Shown here one piece after another: positions 1-11,790 of a stretch of 64,000 nucleotides of DNA. Numbering within the stretch: position 1 is the stretch's first letter; every line of letters begins with the position of its first letter. The DNA is from Prorocentrum cordatum (taxonomy: Eukaryota > Sar > Dinophyceae > Prorocentrales > Prorocentraceae). The notes below the pieces were generated by a model, which worked only from the letters and a program-made list of their open reading frames with translations, was not told where the DNA came from and ran no database searches. Made by a program: the position numbers and the translations under genes. Where the stretch lies: NCBI GenBank assembly GCA_963575745.1, contig CAUYUJ010008047.1, positions 244,139 to 308,138 of the forward strand. Reading direction: 5' to 3'.

Positions 1-980
1 TTCATCATTACCCTTGTTCGTCCTCCATCGTCCCTTCTTCCTCATCCTCCACCCTCCTCCCTCCTCCTCCTCCAACTCTTGCCCATGATCCTCATTATCT
101 TCCTTCGCCTCTTCTCGACCACCAGACCACCAGACCACACGTCTTGGAACCTCCAATTGGACTGACGCCCTGATGGACAGCTGCTCCTCCCAAACTCGCC
201 ACACCGCCTTGATCCCGCGCACTCTCTGAACGGCGATTGCAAGCTGGACGGATGAAGGGCGATCCCCTCTCGGACTCGTCGAACTGCGCTGCGACCCCCC
301 TTGCCGGACCGCCGATGCGCGCTGCAGATCCGAGAGGGCTCCCACCGTCCAAGTCATGCTGCTGCCCGCCACAGGGACGCGCGGGCATGATTCGTTGATC
401 CATTCATCCCGAATCCCGAAGGTTCTGGCGGCGCCACAGGAGAATACAGCAATTCCAGCCCTCCCAGGTCGTCAACCTGCTGCCCAGAGCGTCCACGTCG
501 TCGTCGTCGTCGTCGTCGCCTTTCAGAGTCGGCGGCACAGGCCGTGCGGACTCCGCAATATTAGATTCCAGCACTCCCAGGGCTGTGAATCTGCGGCAGG
601 CATAGTGGTCCCTCTCCTCTCCAGCAGCCACTCGCCGCTGAATGCCATGGCTCTATTGACTTGTAAAGGGGGCAATTCGACCAAGAGGGCGCATGGCAGT
701 ATCAACCATGTGCTGAATTTACCACGGTCACCCTGGACCTCCTACCCCTCCTCCCCTGCTTCCTTTCTCCTCCTCTCTTCCCCGCCTCCATCCCCTCCTC
801 GCAACCGCCTCTCCTCCTCGAACTCCTGCTGTTGATGTTCATGCGTTTGCTCCTGCACCACCTGCACCTCCGGCACCACCTGCACCACATGCACCTTCTC
901 TCCCCTCCTCCTCCTCCTCCTCCTCTTCTTCTTCTTCTTCTTCTTCTTCTTATTATAATTATTATTCTTATTATTATTAT
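1..980. other. Low-complexity region, no gene recognised
   Basis: Pyrimidine-rich DNA with CCT, TCC and CTT/TTA simple repeats (especially 730-980). Reading frames here on both strands are compositional. No domain, splice pattern or RNA gene is seen. Confidence 0.5.
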
Positions 981-1690
981 CGGAGGTGAGGGGGTGAGAT
1001 CGAAGTGGAACGGAGAGCCCCCCTACCGGGAAATCGATTTCGGTTTCGTGTTCGTGCGTGCCGTGCGGGCGAGGCGACGCTGCGTGGGCGGGCGAGAGAA
1101 AGTCTCCTGTGGCTGAGGCGCGGCCGGACCAAATGATTCCCTTCCGGGCGGCCGGGGCCCCGCGGTGTCCCGCCGGTGTCCCGCCGATGTCCCGCTGGTG
1201 TCCCGTCGCGAGATCGATAGTGAGGTCAATTGTGAGATCGATAGTGAGATCGATAGTGCGATCGATTGTGAGATCCACAGTGATATCGATAGTGAGATCG
1301 ATAGTGACATCGATAGTGAGATCGATAGTGAGGCCGAATGTGAGATCGATTGCGAGATCGATAGTGAGATCGATTGTGAGATCGATAGTGAGACCGAATG
1401 TGAGATACATTGCGAGATCATTAGTGAGATCGATTGAGATATCGTTGGTGAGGTCGGTTGTGATTTCCATTGCGAGATCATTAGTGAGGTCGATTGTGAT
1501 ATCGATCGTGAGATCGATTGTGAGATCGGTACTGAGACCGAATATGCGATCGATTGTGATATCGATAGTGAGATCGATAGTAAGACCGAATGTGAGACCG
1601 AGTGTGAGATCGATAGTGAGACCGATCGAGTGAGACGTTGGTTCCTCCCCCCCCGAACCTCCTTATCACCCGAAGGGTGGTCGTATAGGT
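981..1690 (+). repeat. Composite dispersed repeat with 12-bp minisatellite, copy 1
   Basis: A unique left arm (about 981-1200, including tandem GGTGTCCCGCC-like units) is followed by a minisatellite of GAGATCGATAGT-like 12-mers (about 1205-1630). The right arm, ending near 1690, contains CCGAAGGGTGGTCGTATAGG. The same left arm, minisatellite and right arm occur in reverse orientation at 43881-45405, which defines this as one repeat family. TTA trinucleotide repeats abut the left end. ORFs of up to 277 codons here are minisatellite translations. Confidence 0.75.
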
Positions 1691-2244
1691 CATCATTATC
1701 ATTCTTCGTATTTTTCTTATTTTTCTTCTTCTTCTTCTTCTTATTATTATTATTATTCCTCCTCCTCCTCCTCCTCCGCCTCCTCCTCCTCCTTCTCCTC
1801 CTCCTCCTCCACCACCTCCTCCCCCTCCTCCCCCTCGATTCGATTCGATTCGACATTGGGGCTTGTCACACGGGAGCCCATGCAAGGAACTCAGTACACG
1901 AAGAAAGTCATGTCGTAGCACCGCTGCACGATGACCAGGGTGAACATGTCACCAAAAAGAATTCAAGATTCACCATTTGAGTATGTACATCATCAGTAGC
2001 CACACCCAGCAGTGAAAATTGAACTGAGAACCACCATAGGTACTCGTCGCACTCTGGCCCAACTGCCTTGAGATAGACGTTCCAATCCCATACGGTGGCC
2101 ATATCTCAAGATATCTGCTGCATGAGGATGATATGTAATAGTTCAGTCATGTTGCCCAATTCGGCCACGGTCGGTACTCTCTGCCACTCCTTGCCACATA
2201 TTTGGAGTGGTGAGCAGTGCGTGCCGTGGCCGACGCGTACATCT
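1691..2244. other. Microsatellites and 3' flank of the retroelement remnant
   Basis: 1700-1845 holds CTT/TTA and CCT repeats, then a TCGAT/CGATT-type pentamer run at about 1836-1853. On the minus strand the stretch 1855-2244 would be the 3' untranslated part of the ORF ending at 2245, with the pentamer run as a possible non-LTR-type 3' tail. That reading is inference. Confidence 0.3.
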
Positions 2245-3531
2245 CTAGAGGAAATCGTATTCTTCCCGTGGAGACAAAACCTGGCCGTCCTTGTTGGAAG
2301 CTTGCTCCTGGACCTCCTTGCCTTCCGAATTGTCGGCATTGTCGATCACCTCAGGATACTCGACCGTCGGTACTTCTGCCTCCTCCATATCCATTTTCTG
2401 CTTGTCCGTGTCTGGCTTGCGCACCCATGGGCGGCGCACTGGCTTACGTACTGGTGCAGGAGGGCTTGGCGGCATCGGTCCATAGGCGATATCCCATTGG
2501 CCATCAGCGCTGCCACTGGCTCCAATATCAGTTGATGCTGCCTTGGCCCTCGCTTTTGACACCGCTGCTGGTGCCACTGGCGGTCGTGCTTTAGCACGAA
2601 TACGGACAAGCTTCTTCCTGCCATCCTGATCAAGTAGGGCCCATCCTGAATGATGAAGAAAGTGCAACCACATAGGATGCTCTAAGTCTTCCTCAGTGAT
2701 CTCAATCTCCTTTGTGTCGTCGGTCGCTGCTCGAAATCGAATCATTGCTGGACTCGGTGGCTTGGGAGCATCTGCAGGGTGTTTCTTGAAGGTATTCTTT
2801 CCAGAGTGCTTTGGTGGCTGGGCTCCTTCTTCTTGAGATGCTGCCGTTGCCGACGTAGTATTCCCTGTCGATTGCTCTGCCACAGTATCTGGCACTTGTT
2901 TGTGAGTATCCGTCTCCACCTTATTAATAGTCTGCACAACAAGGCTGTCCTCTATGCCAGTCTTGCGCGCCTCATCCATTTGCCATGGACGAAGAAGAAG
3001 GTGAGGCGGAAGATGTGCAACATACCCATAATGCGGTGTGCGCGAGTTAACGAAGTTAACATCGAATAGTGTCGGGTACGTCGTTCGTAGCCTGTGGTAG
3101 CAGTCACTAAGCGTCCTCATGTCATTCGATACCTGCAGTAGATGCTGCTTCTCTTCCGTAGTAACCAACCATTCATGTGTGACACGATTGATGGCGCACT
3201 GTGCCTCGTAGAAGCGTGACCACTTGAGCTGGAGCTCGCGGCTGACACTCTGCATGCTCATGATGTGGTGCTGGGCGGACTGGATGAGCTCCTGAAAGGC
3301 TTTGACGTCGCCATACCCGCTGTGGATGATCTGCTCCAGTCTCTGACCCATACCATAGCCACTTGGTGTCACATCTGGCACTGGATATTCCTCAGTGCCT
3401 CCCACATCCTCTGTAAAGTTGAGCTGATTGCGAAATCTGTCCATTGGCTCGACCGGGCCACACGTGCTCCTCAAGAGCGTAAAACTTGAACCATAAATAT
3501 GGCTATTCACTCGACGGTGCTTCAGCTCCAA
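2245..3531 (-). CDS. Retroelement-associated ORF of unknown function, 428 codons
   Basis: This ORF is clearly less GC-rich than the host exons. It encodes about 428 residues with no domain I recognise. The N-terminal half (to about residue 190) looks alpha-helical, with evenly spaced charged and aromatic residues. The C-terminal half is a Pro/Ala/Lys-rich linker ending in an acidic tail. It starts right after an in-frame stop at about 3547, with no ATG at the apparent start. It overlaps by 29 nt the end of the zinc-finger ORF upstream (3503-4115) in another frame, so the two may be one polyprotein broken by a frameshift or joined by recoding. I infer it is the 3' part of a non-LTR-type element because it directly follows the zinc-finger segment. 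It could equally be an unrelated captured ORF. Confidence 0.5.
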   Translation of the reverse strand: MELKHRRVNSHIYGSSFTLLRSTCGPVEPMDRFRNQLNFTEDVGGTEEYPVPDVTPSGYGMGQRLEQIIHSGYGDVKAFQELIQSAQHHIMSMQSVSRELQLKWSRFYEAQCAINRVTHEWLVTTEEKQHLLQVSNDMRTLSDCYHRLRTTYPTLFDVNFVNSRTPHYGYVAHLPPHLLLRPWQMDEARKTGIEDSLVVQTINKVETDTHKQVPDTVAEQSTGNTTSATAASQEEGAQPPKHSGKNTFKKHPADAPKPPSPAMIRFRAATDDTKEIEITEEDLEHPMWLHFLHHSGWALLDQDGRKKLVRIRAKARPPVAPAAVSKARAKAASTDIGASGSADGQWDIAYGPMPPSPPAPVRKPVRRPWVRKPDTDKQKMDMEEAEVPTVEYPEVIDNADNSEGKEVQEQASNKDGQVLSPREEYDFL

Positions 3532-4115
3532 GATACGGTGTTTGACTCATTCGCCTGTCCTTTGTTTTCATTCTTAGTGGAGGTCCAAAAACTTTTATGG
3601 GTGGCCTCTGTGCGTAATCGTCACACCTGCCCTGGGCCCTGTTGCGTGCTTGTGCTTTATGCGTGCTATCCTGGTCGAGCTCCTCCTGCGTGGGCAGTGT
3701 GTGCTGCAGTGCTTCCTTCCATGGAATGGTACATGAGGGAACTTGTTTGAGGTGTTTTATGAGGCGCCCCCTCTCTCTGAAGTCTTTCATACATATTTGA
3801 CATATTGTACCTGGAGCCCAGTATTTAGGATCGTCCACTGGTGCATGTTGTTTAGTAACATGTTGGCGAAGTACTCTTAACGATGCAAATACAGCTCCAC
3901 AGTCGTAACATACATGCTGGGGAGGCGGTGGTGCTGGTGGTACTGCCTGTGGTTGGCTGTCCTGTCGATCAATGAGGTCGTTGACGTGCCTGACCGCTGC
4001 AGACTTGATCATGTTCCTTGCTGGTCCAGGATGCGTGCGAAAAAGATCTATCCAGCCCCTGATTCCATCCCCTAATGTTGGCCTCTTTTCAATTGGAGTA
4101 TACTGGTTAAGCCAT
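3503..4115 (-). CDS. 5'-truncated retroelement ORF, two C2H2-like zinc fingers
   Basis: About 200 codons read in from the GGA/CCT microsatellite at 4116. Two zinc-finger-like motifs are visible: CYDC...H-x4-H (C-x2-C-x12-H-x4-H) and CQIC...H...C. They are separated by a short linker containing a GT-x-C motif and followed by a basic, Gln-rich tail. Paired fingers of this style follow the reverse transcriptase in non-LTR retroelement polyproteins of dinoflagellates, as far as I recall. No reverse transcriptase is present, because homology stops at the microsatellite; this fits 5' truncation. The 412-codon open frame continues through poly-Gly into unrelated repeat DNA, and that upstream part is not considered real. 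Confidence 0.5.
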
Positions 4116-4200
4116 GCATGTCCTCCTCCTCCTCCGCCTCCTCCTCCTCCTCCTCCTCCTCCTCCTCCTCCTCCTCCCTGTCCTCCCCGTCCTCCCCCTT
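4116..4200. repeat. CCT/GGA trinucleotide microsatellite
   Basis: A nearly pure CCT run on the plus strand, directly at the truncation point of the zinc-finger ORF. Similar runs occur at least nine more times in the window. Confidence 0.9.
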
Positions 4201-4329
4201 CCCCCTCCCACCTCCCCGTCCTCAGCCTCCTCCCCCTCTCTTCTTGTCCCCCATCGTCCCCCACCCTCTCCGCCCTTTTCCTGTTCCTGCTGTCGATGCT
4301 CCTCCCCTCCCTGGTCGGACGCGACGATA

Positions 4330-4415
4330 CGAGCGAATAGCCCAGGGCGGGCATTACATGCATCCTTCCGGAAGCCTCGCCAACAAAATTAGCGATCGGC
4401 GCTCTTGGACATTGG
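4330..4415. repeat. Dispersed repeat fragment, copy 1
   Basis: The stretch containing AATAGCCCAGGGCGGGCATT matches 13916-14000 with small indels and is followed in both places by an ATCGGCGC motif. It marks a dispersed family; its full boundaries are not clear. Confidence 0.6.
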
Positions 4416-4439
4416 CCCCTGGGATATTCCTCCCTTTCG

Positions 4440-5002
4440 TCACCTCCAATCCTGGGCAAACTTCGCCCTGGACCCGCCCGCTGCGACCTTCCGGCGGACC
4501 ATTCGGCGCGGGCTTCTGGTCTGCGCCCCACGCGCCTGCTGGGTTTGAGGGGGGGAGGAGAAGGAGACGGGGGAAGAGGAAGACTGAAAGGAGGAGGAGG
4601 ACGGGAAGGACGAGGGGGTGGAAAGGGGGGGAAAGCCTGAGGGGGAGGAGGAAGAGGAGGAGGTGTTGTTGGGGAAGGGCCTAAAGTCGAGTTCCTCGAA
4701 AAACAAACCGAAATCCGAGACCTCCGAATCCGACTGGCCAAGCTCCTCGGACGGGCTTCGAATCGGAGCTTCCCCTCTGGCCGTCACCCACGGGGGGTCG
4801 GCCTCTGCTAGGCCGAAAGCTTCCAGAATCAGCTCTCGCGAAGCAAACCCCGACGCAAAAGCAAAAAGATAGGGACCTGGCTCGATATGGGGGGCCCGCG
4901 CGTGCTCCGCCAGAAATTGAGCCAGCACCCGACGCTCGACGAGATCCAGGCCCTCGTGGGCCCCCAGGAGTCAAGTCCTTGAGGTTCTTCTAATGTCGTC
5001 AT
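4440..5002 (-). CDS. Hypothetical protein, possibly retroposed gene (frameshift in G run)
   Basis: The reading frame from about 4970 to 4440 has strongly protein-like composition: LVERRVLAQFLAEHARAPH-like helix, then FAFASGFASRELILEAFGL, then an acidic segment. It is followed by a Ser/Pro-rich low-complexity tail. No family is recognised. An ATG at 5002 opens a second protein-like frame (MTTLEEPQGLDSWG) that would join the main frame if one base were added in the homopolymer at 4961-4965 (G5 in sense). Just upstream (5027-5037) the sense strand reads TTTGGCTCAAG, identical to the last 11 nt of the dinoflagellate spliced leader. This suggests a cDNA-derived copy. Alternatively, an exon starts at an AG|G near 4952 and ends at AG|GC at 4681. 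Confidence 0.45.
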
Positions 5003-5026
5003 GCAAGGAGAAAATATGCGCCGACG

Positions 5027-5037
5027 CTTGAGCCAAA
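5027..5037 (-). other. Possible spliced-leader relic
   Basis: TTTGGCTCAAG on the minus strand, 25 bp upstream of an ATG. The further 5' part does not match the leader, so chance is not excluded. Confidence 0.3.
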
Positions 5038-5059
5038 CCGCTGCGACATCTCCTATGTG

Positions 5060-5145
5060 GGTAAAGCGGAGGAGGAAGAGGAGGAGGAGGAGGAGGAGGA
5101 GGAGGAGGAGGAGGAGGAGGAGGAGGAGGAGGAGGAGGAGGATGG
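5060..5145. repeat. GGA trinucleotide microsatellite
   Basis: A GGA/GAG run on the plus strand, continuing as interrupted GGA to about 5240 and followed by CCT-rich DNA to 5450. Glu-rich and Ser-rich ORFs here are artefacts. Confidence 0.9.
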
Positions 5146-6009
5146 TGGGAGGGAGAGAGAGATGGAGGAGGAGGAGAAAATGAAGGAGGAGGAAGAGGAG
5201 GAAGGGGAAGAGGAAGGAGAGAAAGGGGAGAAGGAGGCGTCGTCGTCGTCCACCGTCATCTGCTTCGACGCCCTCCTCCGTCCTCCTCCTCGTCTTCTCC
5301 TCGTCCTCCCTCTTCCTCCCTCCTCTTCCTCCTCTTCCTCCTCCCTCCTCCCTCCTCCCCCCTCCCTCCTCCTCCCTCCCTCCTCCTCCCTCCCTCCCTC
5401 CCTCCTCCCTCCTCCTCCTCCTCCTCCTCCTCGTCCTCCTCCTCCTTGGGCTCCTAGCCGTGCGGCGTTCCCGCTTCCAGACGGCCGCCTGCGCCGCTGG
5501 GCCTGCGACCGCGCGCACTCACGCGGCGCGAGCCCCTCGGCGCCTGAGGATTCGAGCCGAAGCGGCTCCCACGTCAGGTTCTGGATCATCCTCCTCCTTC
5601 TCATCGTCCTGGTCATCGTCGTCTTCTGTCGTCGTCGTCCTCGTCCTCATCGTCGTCCTCGTCGTCGTCGTCGTCGTCATCGCCGCCGCCGTCGTCGTCG
5701 CCGACGCGAAGGGTCACCGAACGGGCTCTTCTGGCACGGGGCGGGCGGGTCCCCAGAGGGGAGGGGCCCGTCTGGAGGTCTTCTCGCCGCGTTCGGGGCC
5801 CCGGGGCGCTCCACGGGCCCTGGGGCCGTCGAGCCTTCGCCTGGCGAGGGGCGCAAACTTCCCAGCTGCGTGCTCAGACCACTTCTCATCACCAGTTCTC
5901 TGGATTCCACAGGGACGAGAGTCGAGAGGGGTTCAGGAGGAAGGCGGAGGAGTAGGGTGAGGAGGGAAGAAGGTGGAGGAAGGAGGAGGATAATGAAGAG
6001 GAAGAGGAG
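5146..6009. other. Low-complexity and GTC-repeat DNA, no gene recognised
   Basis: CCT-rich to 5450, then a GC-rich segment and a CGTCGT/CATCGT repeat at 5600-5710. No coding exon is supported. Confidence 0.45.
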
Positions 6010-6740
6010 GGGGAGGAGGAAGACCACTGCAAACCCACGACGCACCAACAAATGTGGCAACAAACCGCCCATCCAACCTCAAATGTCCCTACAAACCTTT
6101 CTTTGAAAGACGACAGTCAGAGAACACCCAGCCGTGCCCAAACACAGGTCCTGGAACTTCCACGCTGCGAATCAACGTTCCTGTTACGTCCTGACACCCC
6201 CAAACCGCGCCAGAACACGATTCCTGGAACTTCAGCCCTGCGAGCCAACGTGACTGCTGCGTCCTGACAATCTTAAACAATGCCAGAAGACAATCCCTGG
6301 AATTTCAACCATACGAAACTTCGAGACTGATGAAATATTTATAACGCATGTGCGCGGCGCTGAAACAAGAGCCTCATTTTCAATATGAACCGCCCTCCAC
6401 CCTTGAAGAAAACGAATGCGCGCGGCGCTGAGGCGAGAGCCACATTTGAAAACGGCCCTCCATCCTTGGAGCTGCTGCACACTTTCCAGACGAATGTACC
6501 CGCCGCGGCGGTAAGGCGAGCACCACATGTTTTGCTTCGCCCTCTGTCCGTGAAGCTGTTGCAACCTTCTGAGACGAACGCGAGCGGCGAAACAGCGAGC
6601 ACACCAGTTTGAAAACGACCTGCCCTCCACTCGTGAAACGGTTGCACGTCTCATGCGAAACGCCCAGGCCGCCCTACCCACACCTCTCGGGGTGCCACCC
6701 GCTGCAAGAGAAAAGCATGGAGGAGGAAATTCTGCTGCTG
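6010..6740 (+). repeat. Composite dispersed repeat R2, copy a
   Basis: After a GGA-rich start the segment carries about 70-bp units (CTGCGAATCAACG ... GTCCTGACA, 6110-6310). Then come about 85-bp units with a GCGCGGCGCTGAGGCGAGA-type core and GTGAAACTGTTGCA-type joints (6340-6670), ending in a GCCCAGGCCGCCC-type block. The same order recurs at 35035-35700 and 35820-36830, and inverted at 19440-20100. Confidence 0.7.
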
Positions 6741-7640
6741 GAACCAGCCTCGCACTCCTTGCCCCCGGCCAGCCGTCAGCACGCTGAGAAGGCGCCCCAC
6801 GCCCGCCCCGTCTTCAATCCAAGAGCCTCCCCCAGAAGGCGCCGCCCTCCCACTGTGCAGCCAAGCCGCATCACGCATCACAAGGACGCACGAGGAGGAT
6901 GCAAGGGCCTTGGAAACCCAAGTCGAAACTTTGCGGGCGGGTCGCCGCCAGCGACAGCGGCCGAGGATGGGCCGAAGGGGAAGGATGCAGGGGTGACCTC
7001 GGAAAATCGCTCATCCCTACTATGCGGGTTGACTGCAAGAACGGGATACCTCTCCAAGGGGGGGGGCTTCACACGGAAGGGATACCTGCATCGGTGCAGG
7101 AACCAGAGACGATCCGCTGCCGTGGCGCTTATAGAGGAGGAGGAGGAGGAGGAGGAGGAGGAGGAGGAGGAGGAGGAGGAGGAGGAGGAGGAGGAGGAGG
7201 AGACGAGGAGAAGGAGGAGAGCCGCCCGCCAAAGCGTTCCGAGTATAGGGCGAACGACCCCATCCCTAGGCCCTAGGGCCGTCCGCACCATCGAGGCTAA
7301 CCCGATCACCCGATCGAGGCCACGGCACGTGGCTCGGTATTGCAATTCTTCTCGTCTCGCACCATACCCTTCCGCACTCGCCATTCACACGCAGAAATAT
7401 AGATGTCATCAAGGAGATGCGACGTCTACAAGGTTCGCAGCACGAACCCAGAGAGCAGATATCCGCCACCGTGCCTCTGGCACGGAGTGAAGAGCCCCAA
7501 GGCTCATGCAGCACTGAGAAAAAGAGGCTGTGCTGCTGCTGCAGCCATAATTGTAAGTCTTTGAAGACCCGGACCAACAGTTTCCCAAGCCGTCTTGGGC
7601 CGTCCTGGGCCGGCCCGAGCTTTCCAAAGCTGGCTCACGT
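6741..7640. other. Unassigned DNA with GGA microsatellite
   Basis: Contains a GGA run at 7133-7204. The flanking ORFs encode Glu-, Gly- or Ser-runs only. No gene or RNA is recognised. Confidence 0.45.
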
Positions 7641-8160
7641 GAGTTCTGGGGTGCTTCCTGTGGGTCCTCTGGATGCTTTGCCCGCCCACAACGGTCCAAG
7701 AGAGCCCCGACTCGCCGAAACATAGTTGAAAGATGTTGTCAATAGCCTCGAGACGGCCCCGGACACCTCCCAGACTCCAAGAGGCCTCCCAAGAGGGCCC
7801 AAAGAGGCCAAAATCAGTGATGTTCCCGAACTGTTTGAAGGATTTGGGCGCTCTCGCCTTTTCAGCTTCCCGACGTCCCCAGACGGCCCTAGAGGCCCCC
7901 AAGATCGCCTAAAAGGCCCAAGAGGCCTCCAAGAAGGCCCCCAAACTGCACAAGAGGGCCCCAAAGCAGCCCAAGAGGCGCCCAAAACGGCCCAAGAGGC
8001 CCCAAGACGGCCCCACAAGGGGCCCAAAAGAGGGAACACGAATCGAACATCCGACCAACAGAGGACCCCAAAAGAGGCCCCAGAAAGGCCTCAAGAGGTC
8101 CCCGCCCCAAAGAGGCGCTCAAACTGACTCCAAGAGGCCCCCGAGAAGCCTCCCACGAGA
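7640..8160. repeat. Degenerate GGCCCCAAGAGG-type repeat tract
   Basis: Many imperfect 9-15 bp units of the form GGCCCCAAGAGGCC are strung together. The same composition occurs at 38640-38870, 39015-39295 and 50650-50815. It resembles a diverged minisatellite rather than coding sequence. Confidence 0.6.
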
Positions 8161-10504
8161 TTCAAACAAACATCCTATAGGTTTCACAACCACAACCCAG
8201 GCACGGTGGCGGGATGGGCCGAAGGCCATTCGGTACAAATCAACGACGATCGAACCTTGTGGAACAGAGATGCAATTGGCACGTCCAAAGCGAATGAGAT
8301 GCTAGTCATAACGACAAAGACTGTTTGTTACCGAAGATGTGGAGAACGAAAGCCCATACGTTCGTATCAAAGCCTGGGAAAACTTAGACCACTACACGTT
8401 TACAACTTCCAATCCGCTGGCGTTGGCAGCCACTTCTGTGTCGTATCCCAGACAGGCCTCCCACCATGTACACGCCACGCCCCAAAGAGATAGACACGAA
8501 GGCACAAGCTGACGACTCTGAAACAGTTGACAACATTGACAGCCCCAACATAGACAACTTCATGTTGGCATAGTTGACACAGCGGACGAAGCCCACACAA
8601 TTGATAATGCTCAAATTGACACCGTTGGCATACCTGCCGTAACCGACAACATGTATGTCGCCTGCCGTGGTTGAGGTGCACGCGGCTCCAGCGGAAATAG
8701 CAATTGTTTCAATGGGCAGGCAATATCTTGCCAGCGGTCACGGCGTTGATGTAGACTTTCAGCTGGCTGTCGATACACTAAAGCGAACATTCCACGCAAT
8801 GCTCTGCGACAACGTATTATTCAATTACATTTGGCAGAGTATTGCACGATATCCATTTGTTTGGCTTTGGATTTGCCACCAATCGATGTAGATCTGCACA
8901 TTCGCACAATGCTACAAACAAACATCACGGCTGATCATGAACAGTGTTTGAATAATACCAAAACATATTCACGTATTCTTCTCACTCCGGTCTCAAGGGC
9001 AAAGGTGTGCAGACAGATACCTTACTCCCAAACACTACAGGGCCCAACTCCACAGCGGGCCAACATTGCTGTCAATGGGTTGCGGTGGAACGGGGCTACC
9101 GCGCACCCGCCTCCAGCACAAAGCGCATGCACACATAGAGGGCAGCCCCACAGCTGCCAGCAAAGGTGCCACTGCATGGCGCTGGGACGGGGCTCTTGCG
9201 CACCAGCCTCCACAACATCAACACTATGCTTCTACTTCGACTGCGGCCGCCCCGCCGGCCACGAACACACCAGGTCGGCCAGATGCTAAATAATATTGCA
9301 GCCGCGAAGACAACATTCGAATTCTTGCATATGTGCTGCAAAAGACAAACAGCAATGACGCACAGCTTCATCGCAATGCCCTTGTTCAAGAATGCTCTGG
9401 CACGAAAAGCATCAAATGGCAGATTCCCACTTGGCGAAGCTGCAGAAAGAGCATTAGTTGCACACACGCACACACCCCTTCGGACGCTGACTTCCACGTC
9501 CCCTTCTCCACTCGGCACGAGGAGGAGGAGTTGGAGGAGGAGGAGGAGGAGGTGGAGGGGAAGAAGAAATGGTAGCTTTAATCGGTAGTGGAGGAGGTTG
9601 GTGCACACCAACACCCCCGCTGCGGGGAAAGTCCATTTACGTGCCACAGATGCAGCATCATCCTGTCTTCCTTACTCCTTCTCTACCCTATTTCCCCACC
9701 GACCTTGCCTACTTGCCGCCATGGACATTGCTTTTCTGTACGTTCCCTTCTCTCCCCCGCTTCCGTCGATCATAATAATCGCACTGCTTATTCGCCATCT
9801 CCACCTATGTTAGCTGCGATCATAACAAAGAGTGCAATCGCATGTCTCGTCTCTCGTCCATCGGTTCGTCTGACCTGGCCATTCGGGACGATTCATGCAC
9901 CCCTCGAATGCTCTCGGCGAGGCACCGCTGTTGGAGAGCATCCTAGAGCTGATGAGCCGTCAAGAACCTACAACAACACCGGAAGAACACGAGTCCGATC
10001 TTCGTCCCTGACATTCACTCGTCGTCGCGCGCAGTGCCGCCAGCCAACGTTTTTTTGGGGCGCCCCGTCACCAAGTCCACTTGCGCTTGCGGGCGCTCGT
10101 GCGCCTCACGCCGCGGCGCACCGGCGCGCGTCCAGGGCTGGTGCCAGACTCTCCCCCGGGCTCGCAGGGTAGGACCGCCTGGGCCGCGGCCAGGAGGGGG
10201 GGCAAGGAGGGGAGGGATACATGGACGCAAAGGGACGATTGGTTGGAGCAATGATTCCGCGACTGCATGCTTCGATGGGTGGCATGAGTGATGCAGGCGC
10301 GCTTCCAGGTGCACTGAACCAAGTACGGGACAGAGAAGCGAGCAAATCCTGCTGGCACCCACAAGGAGGGAGGAGAGAGGAGGGAGAAGGGAGGCGGGGG
10401 ACAGGGGGGATGGGGGAAGAGGGATCAGGAGGCCCCTCCCTCCTCCATCCCCCCACCTCATCCTCCCTTCTCCATCCCTCCCCACTCCCTCCTCCCTGGG
10501 CATC
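8161..10504. other. No gene recognised
   Basis: Moderate-GC DNA with no long protein-like frame. There is a short GGA run at 9520-9560. A mid-size ORF on each strand lacks domains and any repeat support. Confidence 0.4.
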
Positions 10505-10990
10505 CTACTCCTCCACAGTTGCACATTATGAACACTACTCTCCTCGCTCCCCTGACTCGTGGTGTTCCCGCTGCAGCGTGGGCCTCATTTTCGGATCGGC
10601 GCTTCGCTCCCGTCGTTCAGAACGGCACTCTCGCCCCAGCACTGGCCACGCTTCTGGATCCGAATCCTTTTTTTATCGTTGTCGCCCCCCCTCATTTCCC
10701 CTCCTCCGCCGACTTCCCCTGGTCCTCCTGCTCCTCCCGCTCCTTCCAAACCAATTCCTGCTGCTGCTGTTCGCCCGCGTCCTCTCCTTCCACATCCTCC
10801 TTTCCCCTCCGTTTCCTCCTGTTCATCCTCATGTTCACCCGCCACCTCCTTCTCCTATGTCGTTTCGCAGTTTCCATTTTCCAATTGCGCATGACACGAT
10901 GCTTCGTCTCGAGCTCCAGGTCGGCCATGACACGCGTCCACGGATACAGGAATAATCTGCGCAATGAACACGGATGGACGGGAACCGCTC
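10505..10990 (+). repeat. Dispersed repeat R1, copy a
   Basis: Defined by CTGCAGCGTGGGCCTCATTT, TTCGGATCGGCGCTT, a CCTCC-rich middle, GCTGCTGCTGTTCG and a GACACGCGTCC end. The same order is at 11395-11790, 23045-23550 and 40090-40640. Copies a and b also share an AATAATCTGCGCAATGA end block (10950 and 11335), so this part is partly duplicated in tandem. Confidence 0.7.
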
Positions 10991-11394
10991 CTGTCGGCAT
11001 GTGACAGAGACTGTTCCGTCGCCATCGCCGTCGCTGCCGCCGTGGTGTCGCCCCCGAGTCCGTCGCCGCTGCCCCCGTTTCCTTGGGCCCTCGTCCTCAA
11101 GCACGCCGGCCAAAGCGAAATACACCGGCCCATCCACAGCGAAATCAAGCAACGTGGTCATTGATTGAGTCGAAGGGAAGCCCCTTCCTCTTGATCCCTT
11201 CCCCGCGGAAAGGGCGGGGTGCGGCCCCGGGTCAGAATACCACCCTCCCGGGGCCCGTGGCCCGCCCTCTCCCTCCCATTTCCGTCGAGGGCCGAGGCCT
11301 CCAGGGTCGGCGGCGCCGGCCGCAAGGCCTTGGCAATAATCTGCGCAATGAGCACGGCCGGACGGGAGGGGTGGGATGGCCCCCGCTGCGCATA

Positions 11395-11790
11395 GCTTGT
11401 TTCTCCACAGCTACACATCACGAACACCCCCCCTCTCTCCCCTGACCCCGTCTGGAAGCAGGCTGGTTCTCCGCGCGCAGTTTCTCACACAGAGGACTGG
11501 TCACATGAGGTCTTTCCTATGTGCGGCTTTGCAATCCGCTGTTTTCGGAGTTTCAAGATGGTGCTCCCGCTGCAGCGTGAGCCTAATTTTCGGATCGGCG
11601 CTTTGCTCCCACCGTTCAGAAAGGCGCCCTCGTCCCATGCGGGGCACTTTTCTGAACCCGAGTCCATTTTCATCGTTGTCGCTCCTCTCATTGCCACTCC
11701 GCCGCCTTCCCCTGGTCCGCCTGCTCCTCCCGCTGTTCCCACTCCAATTCCTGCTGCTGCTGTTCGTCCTCGTGACACAGCGGGGTCTTG
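11395..11790 (+). repeat. Dispersed repeat R1, copy b
   Basis: Same marker blocks as copy a, truncated at the right where the last recognised exon of the helical-repeat gene lies. Confidence 0.65.

Noticed and set aside
742-1856. Three long overlapping ORFs (242, 277 and 191 codons)
   Set aside because: Translations of the 12-bp minisatellite and of CCT/TTA repeats.
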